Of a stretch of 64,000 bases of DNA, positions 1 to 10,614 are shown in pieces. Location: contig NC_088355.1 of NCBI RefSeq assembly GCF_036884655.1, positions 18,790,501-18,854,500 of the forward strand, read 5' to 3'. Below the pieces are notes generated by a model. It searched no databases and was not told the DNA's origin. It worked only from the letters and a program-made list of their open reading frames with translations. Both the position numbers and the translations under genes were made by a program. Every line of letters starts with the position of its first letter. Within the stretch, counting starts at the first letter, position 1. The DNA is from Musa acuminata AAA Group (lineage: Eukaryota; Streptophyta; Magnoliopsida; Zingiberales; Musaceae).

Positions 1-736
1 GGCGATGGTACCCCCACGACCCTAAAAATCTAAGAATGGACACTTTTAGGCTCCATTTTTGAACTCGTTAGGGTCTATCAATATCCCACCCTTTCCTACA
101 TGAAAGAAAAATGAAATTCTTAAATTACTTTTGAGTCTTGAGGCTTTAAAGTATTGTAAATGTTAGAGTTCTCCTCATTCTTTCTAAGTGTTGAGATCAT
201 CCAAGAGAGGAGTGAAAACTTGTAAGGTTTGTCTCCTAAACCCATCAAAAGGAGAAAAGCTGTAAAATGGTGGTTGGCCTTCGCCTATTGAAGGAAGGCC
301 TCTAGTGGACGCCGGTGACCTTGTCGGAGGAGGAAGCCGATAGTGGATGTACAGGTCATGTTGACCGAACTACTCTAAAATCTCAGTTTGCATTTACTTT
401 GAGCATCTTTCCTTTATAGCAAATAGCATCTCCTCCTTACTGTACTTTAAATACGTCTACATTCACTTTGACATAAACCATCTTCCTAGATCGGCTTTCT
501 ATGAAGACTTTACGAAATCTACGTTTTTTCATTTGTGTGATTTACATTGCTGCAAATCACCTTAGTCTTCTCTTGTATTTTCACTTAAGACTTCAAGCTC
601 AAATTTCTTCCGAAACGAATTGAGTTGAGATCATTCTCGTTGAATTGACTTTAATCGAAAAAAGGTTTTTTGAAATAGCGAAAGTTTTCTGCTGCACTAA
701 TTTACCCCCCCTCTTAGTGCGCTCTTGATCGCACTA
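1..736 (+). mobile_element. 3' part of a SIRE-type copia LTR, cut by the window edge
   Basis: The segment matches the downstream half of the other long LTRs here: a decayed TATA region near 76-95, the 'gagaggagtgaaaacttgtaaggtttgtctcctaa' type stretch around 207-240, the 'ggccttcgcctattgaaggaaggcctctag' block at 277-306, and a pyrimidine-rich end with CCCCCCTCTTAGTGC near 704-719. The end is degenerate (GATCGCACTA instead of GATCCTAACA), so the boundary at 736 is approximate. Orientation is plus. It may be a solo LTR or the end of an element lying to the left; no target duplication can be read because the left edge is missing. Confidence 0.7.
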
Positions 737-1340
737 TCCGTCGTCTCGCATCTACATCTCTTTTCTTCATGATCAGTAGATATGTCTCTGTGGTACTCCT
801 CCGAGTCCACCTCCATTCTAACTGATGCTTGATTTTGGGTAGCTAAGTCCCTTTGGACTCGTAGTCGCTTCTTCGCCCCTTTCGACCCCCTGCTTCAACA
901 CCTCTGTATTCTCCAAGCAGCTCCCTTTGGTCGATGGAAAGATAGACTGCAACTCCCATGCATGGCCTCTGCCATTACGTTGTAGGGTTTGCACTGATTC
1001 TGTTCTTCTTAGCTTCCTTGGTAGCAACGTTCGCTTACTCGACCTTGTCCTCTGACTTGCCGAGCTCCCTTAAGTGAATATGGGCTTTGGAGCAGTCCAA
1101 CTCTCTAGCTGCTTCGATCATACCTCTGCATGATCAAGTCTCTCCCATGGGACTCACTGGTACTTGCATTCGAACTTTTCCCTTGGTGAAACACAACCCC
1201 CATATGCTAATGACAAAGGCTTTCATCCGATGTAAAATTCGATGCACGCATGAAAGACCTGCCTCTACGGTACCATGGCCTTCACTCCTTGAATCCATAG
1301 CCCTTCTTTCCGTCGTGTTATTCACCGAAGTGGAGCTTCC
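737..1340 (-). mobile_element. Element J fragment 1 (non-coding retroelement remnant)
   Basis: This stretch has no credible ORF. It is continuous with 2986-4580 once solo LTR F is removed (target duplication CTTCC at 1336-1340 and 2981-2985). Blocks resembling 957-1000 (around GCCTCTGCCAT) and 1105-1150 (around CATGATC...GGGACT) recur near 3150-3200 and 2990-3035, so J contains old degenerate internal repeats. It is assigned to J and to the minus strand only by continuity with the LTR and primer site at 47668-48120. No protein family is recognised. Confidence 0.5.
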
Positions 1341-2980
1341 TGTTGAATCTTGTATTTTGATGATGAAACCACTTGATATGTGTTTATGATTTAATCTGCA
1401 TTTTTAGTGATGTAGGATACTTCGATCAGGCTGAGACAATTAAAGTAGGAAAATCATGTTGGGCCGGAGGAACATGTTAGAAGATCGGACGTTGGGCCGG
1501 TGGATCGGTCGACATATCAATAGTAGGCTTCGGGCTATGGATTCGGGCATCAGGCCAAGAAGAGCGGGTATTGTGCCAAGGATATCGGAGTTACGAAGTC
1601 AACTGGCCGATTGGGCAATAGGCCGCAAGAGAGGACGATGGATCGAAGAATCGGACGAAGCATCGAGGGACCAATGACATGCCAGACAACTTGATTAATT
1701 GCTTAGGATTAATTGTCTCGATCAAAGTTTTGTTTTACATGTGCAGGATTAACTACGATAGCTTGAAGACATAAAGCAAGTCTTCTGAAGTCAAGTTCGA
1801 TGGGTGTTCGAGAGTCCGAAGATTCGTCGGAGATGTCGGAACCAACCGAGAGGAAATCAGGGACTTGTTGGAGTTTTCGGAAGTCCACAAAAGAGATTGT
1901 CGGAGGTTTGCGGAGATCACCGAGAAGGCTCGGCTACTTGCTGAACTCGCCACAAGATCGGGAGCCTACTGGGAGTTCGCCGGAAGAAATCTGAGGGTGT
2001 ATTGGAAGTCCACCGGAAGATCGCCGGAAAGCTCGCCGGAAGGAAACTCGACGTTTCCGGTTATAAGATCTACTTAAGACTATGTCTTAACTTTGTAGTT
2101 TGCATGTAATTAGGGTTAGGATTAAGAAATAGTCCTATATCCTGGTTAGGGGCCAAATGGGCCCGAATATGACTTGGTTTGGGCCAGATCTGAATCCCAA
2201 CTAGTGACTTGTAAGGTCGGGCGGTGGCACTGCCCAGAACCCGAAGGACTAGGCGGTGGTACCATCAGACTGGGCTGTGGCACTACCCAGAACTTGAAGG
2301 ATCATGCAGTGGTACTGTCGGACTTGGCGATGGCACCGCCCAGCGCCCGAAAGGTCTGGTGGTGGCACCGCTAGTACACTATCAGTGTCAGACACTAACA
2401 AGCGATTGCACTGCCAGCATCGGGAACCCAAAAGTAATTCAAATTTGGAGCCCAAATTTGAATCCTCTTGGGGCCTATAAATACCCCTCAATTCTCAGCA
2501 GAGAGAACAACCTTTGAGAAGTTAGAGATTGAGATAAAGTCTTAGCAAAGTCTTCAGCAAGTCTTGTTTTCAATAGCTTAAGTGTTCACCTCCCTCTTTC
2601 TCTTTGAAAATTTGTAAGAGTGTGAACCACTTATAAAAGGTTGTAAGAGGGGTATTTGTCCTTCCCCTTCAAGGTGATTTGCTAGTGGAAGTTGGGAGCC
2701 TCATCGAAGAAGGCTTCGCAAGTGGATGTAGGTCATTTCTCCGAACCACTTTAAATTGGTGTGTTCCTTGAATGTGTGAGCGTTTACCTTTCTGAAACCT
2801 TTATTTACATAGCAGCAAACTTTTGGTTTTTATCTCCTTACTTTACTCGAGCTACTTTTACCAAGTCATTCTTTGTCGAATCGAAATCTCTATGCATTTA
2901 TGAAATCGTTTTCAAACTTATGAGTTTTAATCTGCTGCACTAATTCACCCCCCCCTCTTATTGCCACTCCGATCCTAACA
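1341..2980 (+). mobile_element. Solo LTR F (SIRE-type copia), 1640 bp
   Basis: It begins TGTTGAATCTTGTATTTTGA and ends CCGATCCTAACA, the termini shared by the copia LTRs here. It is flanked by a perfect 5-bp duplication CTTCC (1336-1340 and 2981-2985) and followed by neither primer site nor coding sequence, so it is a solo LTR left by LTR-LTR recombination. TATAAATA lies at 2476-2483, so U3 is about 1.1 kb. The upstream part has a GC-rich cluster of 'ggtggcaccgcc'-like units at 2220-2370. The end carries a C-run before CTCTTATTGCC. The region just before the TATA box resembles the LTRs of B more than those of I or K. Confidence 0.9.
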
Positions 2981-2985
2981 CTTCC

Positions 2986-4580
2986 AATAGCTCCCAATCA
3001 TACCTTCGTATGATCTAGTCCCTCACGGGACTATGTCGTGTGTATCACATTGCCATGAACTGTTCCACCATGATCCGCTGCACCATGTCGCCTTATGGTG
3101 ACATCTTTATTACATTCTGATCCTTATGGGATGAACTTGAATTGTGATCCCTCCATGTGTGGCCTCTGCCATACATCATAGGGTCTCTTTCACCTTCAAT
3201 TTTGTTCGCTCCTTTAGCAATCAACCTTCATCCACCCGCTCTTAGGTCACACCTAGATGAAGCACTGCTCTAAGATAGTCCGTCGCCTAGTAGCTCCCAA
3301 AGTCTATCGACTTCACTGAAAGTGGTGCACCATTGTCTGGATCCTGGGCCTCTGCCCCTACCAGCATAATCTCAGCTGCATACCGCTTCCTTCATGGCAA
3401 CTTGAATGGTAACACTGTGGCATATTCTTCAAGTGTACTCGCCTCCACATCCTCTTGCTCCGTGCCAAGGCCTTCTGAACACAACTTCGCCTCCGCAAGT
3501 TGAGTCATCTTAGTTCCTCCATCAAATGCTTCTCCGAGATAAGGTGCATATGCCTAGAAGCTTCCTTCGTCTTTGGAACCATGCAAGATGAGTCCGCTCC
3601 GTCAAAATAAAGGACCCATGGAATAACATGATCCTGCTCTTGCCTCTGCAAGAGTTCATGTCCTTGACCTTTGTCCAAGGAAAGCACTGTGCCTCCGCTC
3701 CATGTTCCATCTTCTATGCTATCTCCCTTCATGTGGCTTGGGTACTTCGCCAAGTTACACCAAATTGTTCTGCTCCTCATTTTTGCATTGAGTTGATGGT
3801 GGCCCTAGTGCCCACCATTCCACGGGTCAGCCCTCCCTTGAGTCCGATCTCTATATTGACTCCAAGTGTGCCTTCATTTGTGTTGCTTTGGGTTACTCCC
3901 CCACTTGATCTCGTAGTGCATCCACCAATACATTCTCTTAAGCGAGATCATACGACGACTCCTCACTGCTTGCTCGGTCCATTGAGCTTCGTGGAGTTGT
4001 TGTTTGTTGAGCTACTCCTCCTCAATATGTGTGGTCTATTGCACATGATTCTCCCTCTAGAGAGCCTAGACATATCCCTCCTGGATATCTATCCCGTTGG
4101 AGCAACATCTCTCTTTGTTTTGGAGACCACCATCCCCTTCAGACTACTCCGATTTGCTGAACAAACTGTGCATTGTTCTGCCTCCTACAAACACGCTTGC
4201 TAGATTGTGACTCCACGTTAATACAGCCCTCGCTGCACCACTCAAGGCCTAGCAACATGTTGAACTCGTTGCACACTTCAGCCTACTATGGACGTATCCT
4301 TCATATGCCGAAGAGAAAGTTTCAATGCTCCATGGTGCCAAGCTTTGGTCACCTTGGGATGGCTGCGAACATTCCATCATCCGCATACAAGCCGATGCAT
4401 GAGTACCAAATTCTTTAAGTTAGCAATTCCCCTCACCTCTGTGAGCTTTGCACAACTCTTTTGGTCGCTGAGTAACTCATTCCACATTGCATGGTCTCAT
4501 CCTTTACCAAGCACCTCGCTTTCCTTGAGGACCATCAAGTATAGTTGCTAACGTCGAGCCGTAGCTCGGACTTAGTCATC
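2986..4580 (-). mobile_element. Element J fragment 2 (non-coding retroelement remnant)
   Basis: This 1.6-kb stretch continues J rightward from solo LTR F to the insertion point of G. On the minus strand the longest open stretch is about 90 codons (3505-3780) and on the plus strand 191 codons (3628-4203). Neither resembles gag, protease, integrase or RT, and the two overlap on opposite strands, so I do not call them genes. Read on the minus strand it would be the leader/internal part downstream of J's primer site. J may be a large non-coding derivative (LARD-like) or a heavily decayed Ty3/gypsy element. Confidence 0.45.
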
Positions 4581-4973
4581 TGTTAGGACTCTAGCTAGGA
4601 GGTCCTAATTAAGAGGGACATTCATGTAAAACCTACCTAAGCCGACCCCTATTAAAGAGGTGAAGAGGCCAGTTAGAGTTAGGAGATTGTTTCTTAGGGA
4701 AGAATTAGGAGTTGTAAAGGAATATTAGTCTTGAGTAGGAGTCCTATTAGGAGTTGGTTAGAAGTAGGAGTCTTGAGTAGGAGTCCTATTAGGAGTTAGG
4801 GTTTAGAAGCCCTATAAATAGCCATATATTCCTCCTCTTTTCAGAAGCAATAGATGAATCTTTTCTGCAGCCTTTGAGCAGCAACTTAGAGGGAGGAACC
4901 CCTATAGAGTTCTAAGGAGGCCGATCCCCTAAAGAGATCAACCCCAAGTTTAGAATCTGCAAGGGTTCTAACA
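4581..4973 (+). repeat. G 5' LTR
   Basis: 393-bp LTR, TGTTAGGACT to GGTTCTAACA, with TATAAATA at 4813-4820. A repeated block 'agtaggagtcctattaggagttggtt' gives a short tandem structure at 4734-4800. It pairs with 38424-38817, which has the same block and the same TATA context. Confidence 0.9.
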
Positions 4974-4975
4974 CT

Positions 4976-4987
4976 TGGTATCAGAGC
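4976..4987 (+). other. G primer-binding site (initiator Met-tRNA type)
   Basis: TGGTATCAGAGC lies two bases after the 5' LTR end and is complementary to the 3' end of plant initiator Met-tRNA. It sets the element's plus orientation. Confidence 0.9.
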
Positions 4988-5519
4988 AGCATTCTTAACT
5001 GTTGAATCTCGGATTTTGATGATGAAGTCAATTGTCATTTGTTATCTAATCTATGTGTTGAGATAAGTGTGCAGGATTAACTACGATGAGAGTAAGACAA
5101 GCAGCAGGTGTTGCGCCGGAGTCAAGATCATGATCACGTTGGGAGTTCGAGAGTTCGACGGAAGTTCGGACGGTCATCGGAGGTTCAGCGAGAACAGATC
5201 CGAGAAGTCCCGAAGCTTGCCAAGCGAAGCTCGTCAGAACTCGCCAAGTGGATCGTCGCAAAGTCCAGGAGTATGCCGGATGTCCGCAGAAGGATCACCG
5301 AGGGTTTATCGGATGATCGACGGAAGTTGGCCGGAAACTCGCCGGAAGAAGCGATTGACGCATCGGAGCAAAGCTGCAGAAGTTGTCTTAGAGTTAATCG
5401 TAGTTAGCATGATGATTAAGCATGAAAATGGGAGGTGATCCCATTAGCTTAATCTTGGGGCAATTGGGCCCCTGAAAAGATTCAAATTGGGCCGAATGGA
5501 GTGAACCATTCGGACCCTG

Positions 5520-6115
5520 ATTGCACCAGGAGGTGCAATCGCCCCAGCCAGGAGGTGCAACCGCCTGGGCTGTGAGGTTGGGAGGTGCTACCGCCCTAGC
5601 CAGGAGGTGCAACCGCCAGGGCTGCGAGGCTGGGAGGTGCAACCGCCCCAGCCAAGAGGTGCAACCGCCCAGAGCTCAGTCTTCGAGCTAGACTGGGTGG
5701 TGCAACCTCCTCTGCCAAGAGGTAGCACCGCTAGAGCTCAAGTTTCGAGCTCTGCCAGGCGATGCAACCACCGAGCTCAGTCTTCGAGCTCTGGCAGAGA
5801 GGTGCATCAGCCTGAGCTCAGTCTCGAGCTCTGCCAGGTGATGCAATCACCGAGCTCAGTCTTCGAGCTCTGGCAGAGAGGTGCATCAGCCTGAGCTCAG
5901 TTTCGAGCTCTGGCAGGTGATGCAACCACCGAGCTCAGATTTCGAGCTCTGCCAGGTGATGCAACCACCGAGCTCAGTCTTCGAGCTCTGCCAGGTGATG
6001 CAACCATCGAGCTCAGTCTTCGAGCTCAGGCAGAGAGGAGCAATCGCCTGAGCTCAGTCTTCGAGCTCTGCCAGGCGGTGCCACCTCTCCAGTCAAGAGG
6101 TGCAACCGCCTGATC
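5520..6115 (+). repeat. U3 minisatellite of E (GAGCTC-bracketed units)
   Basis: About 600 bp upstream of the TATA box consist of degenerate units of about 20-40 bp. They alternate 'aggtgcaaccgcc' with 'gagctcagtcttcgagctctg'. GAGCTC is palindromic, so each unit can fold on itself. Equivalent arrays lie in the U3 of D, I, K, S and the LTRs of A. Confidence 0.85.
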
Positions 6116-6907
6116 CCAGAATTCTGGGATTTGATCGATTTGATCGTTTTGAGCTCGAATTTTGAATTGGGTTGGGGCCTATAAATACCCCACCCATTCA
6201 GCACTGAAAAGATACAGACCTACACCGAAATCTTGATCTTTTCTGTGATTCTAAGAGCTCAAAAGTGTTGTAAAGCCTTTAAGTCTCCTCCTTCTGTTCT
6301 TCAAGTTTTCAGTTGTAAAGTGAGGAGAGAAAGGTCTGTAAAGGTTGTCTCCTGAGCCTGTCAAAAGGAGAGAAATTGTAAAAGGGCAGTTTGGCCTTCG
6401 CCCATTGAAGGAAGGCACCTAGTTGACGTCGGCAACCTCATCGGTGGAGGAAGCCAAAAGTGGAGTAGGTCAAGGCTGACCGAACCACTCTAAATCTCTG
6501 GTTTGCGTTTATTTTCGAGCACTTTATCATTACTGCAAACCTCCCTCATTACTACTGCTCTCTGCGCTTTCACGAACAAGTTCTAAGTGCTGTTCTTCCG
6601 AATCTGCATTCAGACGTAAATTCGTATTTTCATACATTACAGTTTACGTTTACGTTTGATTCTGCAGAACTGTTTTCCGTGCTTTTACGAACGAGCTTCT
6701 TTGCAGTTTACACTTTCATTTTAATCCTATTGATAACTGCAATCTGTCCTCTACGATTTTACGAACGAGTTTCAACATTTAGACGTAAAACTGCATTCAG
6801 ACGTAAATCGGCTTTCCTCGCTCAATCATCAGATCTCAGTTCACGTTTATGTCTTGATTTCAACTGCATACTGCCTTCTGCGAGTATACAAACAAGTTTC
6901 AAAGTTT

Positions 6908-7160
6908 AGACGTAAATCTGCGTCTAAACGTAAAACTGCGTTTAGACGTAAATCTGCGTTTAGACGTAAATCTGAGTTTAAGACGTAAATCTGAGTTTAG
7001 ACGTAAATCTGCGTTCAGACGTAAATCTGCGTTTAGACGTAAATCTGCGTTTAGAAGTAAAACTGTGTTTAGACGTAAATATGAGTTTAGACGTAAACTG
7101 CGCTTAGACGCAAAACTGCGCTTAGACGCAATCTGCGCTTAGACGCAAACTGCACTTAGA
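6908..7160 (+). repeat. 17-18-nt ACGT array in the transcribed part of E
   Basis: Tandem units of the form GACGTAAATCTGCGTTTA, drifting to GACGCAAACTGCGCTTA toward the 3' end. The array lies 0.7 kb after the TATA box and 0.1 kb before the LTR end, so it would be in R/U5 of an RNA. The 18-nt period keeps a frame open and produces spurious repeat-peptide ORFs in several copies. Confidence 0.9.
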
Positions 7161-7293
7161 TACAAACTGAGAATTTGCTTTTTCATCATAATAGTTTTTG
7201 AACGAACGCAGCTTTTGGTTTTTAATCGCTGTAAGATTTCCGCTGCACTAATTCACCCCCCCCCCTCTTAGTGCTCTCGATCCTAACATTAAC

Positions 7294-8597
7294 ATCTCGC
7301 TGCCCTTCCATAGCCATCCATTAACCCTCCACAGCCGCAGAAACCAATTCCCACAATTGCTTAAAAGATTGTCGCCAAATTCCGTCGTCATCTCCACCAC
7401 CACGGATCATCCTTTGATCTCCCTGTGAATTGCAACAGGCTCTAGTTTCCTATCTTACTACTGCTGCAATTTAGTTATCCTTATTCGAAAATCCAAAAAA
7501 AAATTGTTTCAAAATTGCTGCATAAACTTTTCATCGTAAAGTTTTCATCTCTATGACGAAAGATACATTGCAAAATTTCAACCGCATAGCATAGATTATT
7601 TGATCTTGCTACTACATTTTTTCTATCCAAATCTCTACGAAATTTTTATGACAGCTTTGACACTTCCTAACAGCAGATTTCCCTTTGGTTTTGTCAAAAA
7701 ATTCTCAATATAAACTATTGATCTCTTAGGTCTAATCTACTATATTTGAAAATCTGCACTGTAAAATTTTAGCCGCATAGCACTGTTTGTTTGATCTTGA
7801 TACTACATCTTTTCTATCCAAATCTCTATAAAATTTTTATGATAGCTTTGACATTTCCTAACAGTGGATTTCCCTTTAGTTTTGTCGAAAAATTCTCAAT
7901 ATAAACCACTGATCTTTTACGTCCAATTTGCTACACTTGAAAATATATGCTACAGAAAATTTCAGCCGCATATTATTGCCTTAATCCATCTATTTATAAT
8001 ATTTTTTGAATAAAATTTCTTATACACTTTATATATCATCTTGACTTCCATCTAAGATTTATCTATTAAGGAATTCATCTCTAAAAACGATTTTGTGTTG
8101 CTACAAATTTTTATCATAAACTGCTGAAATTTTTCGACGAGAATTCTGCTATCGCAACTTGCACCAATTTTCTTGCTGTTACTGCCAAAATTTTCTTGAT
8201 TAAATTAGACATCCTTGCTGTCATATAAATTGAGATATTTCTATCAATTCCCTCCTCAAATCTCCTGAGTTTTTGGTGGAAATTTTGTCGAGAGACTACT
8301 GTTTCTTTGATGATAATTCTGCTCTTACAAGACAACACATATTTGCAGCAACTTCCATTGATTTCTATCAAACCTTTGCTATCATCTACCACAGATCTAA
8401 AACTTTGATCCACAACCCTAAAACTCCACCAAACTACACCCTCAAACTACACACAAAATAGCAACAAAACAAGCCTAAACCGCAGCCTACATCCACCAAT
8501 CCACCAATCCACCAATCACTTCTCTCAACCTATACATGCCTTTAACCCAACAATAAAAGAGAGATATTAACATCACAGATTCAGAGGCATATACTAT
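7294..8597 (+). other. Leader of G between primer site and gag
   Basis: No ORF is credible here. The stretch holds a degenerate tandem duplication with a period of about 200 bp: blocks with 'atccaaatctct...aaatttttatgatagctttgaca' and 'ccctttggttttgtc...aattctcaatataaac' recur at about 7627-7730, 7816-7905 and partly beyond. The same leader is present in G2 at 58190-59508. It then runs through 'accctcaaactacacacaaaat' to the gag ATG at 8596. Confidence 0.75.
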
Positions 8598-9590
8598 GGT
8601 ATCTAAGGAGGCAATCAATGCTAAATTCGAAGCCTTAGAGGTGCGAATGGAGGATAAGATTCAAACTCTCTTTACATAACTCGGTTTGGGCCGACCACTA
8701 AGCCCGAAGAAATCACATCAAGGAGAGAGCTCTAAACAATCACACCAAGCCCAAAGAGATGACTTCCAAGGAAGGGGAAGCTCTATGACTGACCCCAACT
8801 ATCCATGCATGAGAGTGGACTTCCCTGGATGGGAAGAAGGAGACCTGATTGGTTGGATCTCGTGCGCGGAGCGATATTTTCGGTACCACAAAACCGCGGA
8901 TGCATCTATGGTAAAAATTATAGCTATACATCTTGAAGGGGATGCCATATAGTGGTTTTACTGGTTTGAACACACTTATGGAGTCCTTTCATGGTGATAA
9001 TTCAAAGAAGGACTACTGATCCACTTCAGGCCAACCAATTACGAGAACATTGACGGACAACTAGCAATGATCCGATAAACCTCTACCATTCAGGAGTACC
9101 AAATCAGGTTTGAAAGGTTATCTAATCAAACTCGTGATTGGTCTCAAAAATAGCTATTGGGGACCTTCATTGAGGGCTTGAAGCCGAAGATCAGAGGAGA
9201 AGTTAAAGCATGACAATCGTACACGCTTATGGCAGCCATCTCTTTCGCACGACATCAAGAGGAGCAATTGAACCATGAAGCTTGGAGGAATAGGGTCGCT
9301 CCTCGACCAGAAATATTGAAGCCTTCAGCCCCCCCTACTGTCGACTGAGTCCCTACACCAAAGAGGTTAAAAAGAGAAGAGCTTCGAGAGCGATATGCGA
9401 AGGGGTTATGTTGGCATTGCGATGAGCCGTGGAGCCATGAGCATCGCTGTAGTAAAAGGAGACTTCTTATGATTGAAATATAGAAGAAGAAGTCATTAAA
9501 TATCCAAAAGAGAGCCTTGAACATGAAGAAGAAGATGCAAAAGAAGAGCCACAACCGATCGAAATTATGATACATGCACTAGCCGGCTAC
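8596..9590 (+). pseudogene. gag: G gag (Ty3/gypsy), decayed
   Basis: Translation from ATG 8596 gives MVSKEAINAKFEALEVRMED, then a stop near 8675. Continuing in frame gives a typical gypsy Gag core with 'RVDFPGWEEGDLIGWISCAE' and 'YFRYHKTADASM' (about 8808-8920), then 'PTNYENIDGQLAMI' and 'IQEYQIRFERLSN'. A CCHC zinc knuckle, CWHCDEPWSHEHRC, is at about 9412-9453 (Cys-x2-Cys-x4-His-x4-Cys). There are several in-frame stops (TAG/TAA in place of Gln/Trp codons) and small shifts. In function it would have been the capsid/nucleocapsid protein; this copy cannot make it. Confidence 0.85.
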
Positions 9591-9960
9591 TCAAACCCGC
9601 AAACGATAAAAGTTGGAGGCCTTCTCAAACAACAACCGATCACTATTCTGATCAACCCGGGCATTACTAATAACTTTCTAAACAATAAGGTTGCTATCTA
9701 GATGACCTTACCTATCGAGAATTGTAGCAGGTTAGATGTTAAGCTTGCCGACGGATGGATTTTGAAGTATGATCGTAGGCGCCCACGAGTGAAACTATTG
9801 CTGTAGGACCAAGAGATAATTGCATATTTCTTCCTCCTCCCTCTTGATGATCATGAGGCCATGCTCAGAATTGAATTGTTGATGACATTAGGTGATGTTT
9901 CCTGGAATTTTATGAAACTAATTATGAAATTTTACAATAAGGAGAAATAGGTGATACTGC
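9570..9960 (+). pseudogene. pro: G protease region, decayed
   Basis: The frame after gag reads through 'ITILINPGITNNFLN', matching the gypsy retropepsin motif with the usual D(S/T)G triad changed to NPG, so the catalytic Asp is lost. Downstream 'CSRLDVKLADGW' fits the continuing protease domain. Stops interrupt it (TAG at about 9699 and others). Confidence 0.7.
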
Positions 9961-10039
9961 ATAGGAAATGTGGGGGTAACATAACGATGATTTGCATACA
10001 ACAAATGGAGAAGGTTTTGCATAAAGTATGCAGCAGCTT

Positions 10040-10614
10040 TTTGGTACAACTTGAGCAGCAAACTAAGGGAGAGCCAACAGAATTTGAAGATCCAAATCTA
10101 CACCCTTTGCTTACTAAATTTTCAAATATATTTGACAAACCGCACAACCTACCTCTTACCCGTCGGCATGATCATTGTATAACGATTCTTCCAGGCAAAT
10201 CTCTAGCAAATACTCAGTATATTAGTATCCACATCTCCAGAAGGATGAAATAGAAAGGATTGTAAAAGCGATGCTCGAAACAGGAGTTATTCGGCCAAGT
10301 TGCAGCCCCTATTCTTCACCAATGCTCCTCGTACAAAAAAAGGATGGAACATGGCGATTGTGTGTTGATTACCGAGATCTCAATGGCATAACTGTCAAGG
10401 ACAAATATCCTATTCCAATAGTAGATGAATTGCTAGATGAAAGGGAGCACGAATCTTCACAAAGCTGGACCTTTGATCCGGGTAGCATCAAATACGAGTG
10501 TACGAAGAAGACAAACCGAAAACTACCTTTTGAACACACAATTGTCACTATGAATTTTTGCTTTCTTCAACAAAAGGAGAAATAACTCGGGCATATCATA
10601 TCAGAGGAAGGTGT
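10040..10614 (+). pseudogene. pol: G reverse transcriptase, N-terminal part, with internal deletion
   Basis: The frames at 9951-10253 and 10271-10585 encode the RT start (LHPLLTKFSNIFDKP) and the conserved fingers '[20 protein letters not shown]' and '[20 protein letters not shown]'. After [11 protein letters not shown] the palm is missing. The sequence jumps to a short out-of-context piece and then 'GHIISEEGV', so the catalytic FxDDILVYS-type box has been deleted. Element A interrupts it after codon EEGV; the continuation MVDTSK is at 37254. Confidence 0.85.

Larger units (their letters stand above)
5000..7288 (+). mobile_element. Solo LTR E (SIRE-type copia), 2289 bp, inserted in the G leader
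   Basis: It runs from TGTTGAATCTCGGATTTTGA to CTCGATCCTAACA, flanked by the perfect duplication TTAAC (4995-4999 and 7289-7293). Removing it restores the leader of G, as seen in copy G2 at 58190-58215. TATAAATA is at 6180-6187. Upstream is a long minisatellite of GAGCTC...GAGCTC/'ggtgcaaccgcc' units (about 5520-6115). Downstream is an array of 17-18-nt units containing GACGTAAA (about 6908-7160). No internal region remains. Confidence 0.92.

Noticed and set aside
1087..1389. 100-codon ORF running from J into solo LTR F
   Set aside because: It crosses an insertion junction at 1341, so it cannot be an ancestral gene.
3628..4203. 191-codon plus-strand ORF in element J
   Set aside because: There is no recognisable domain, it overlaps another ORF on the opposite strand, and it lies inside retroelement leader sequence.
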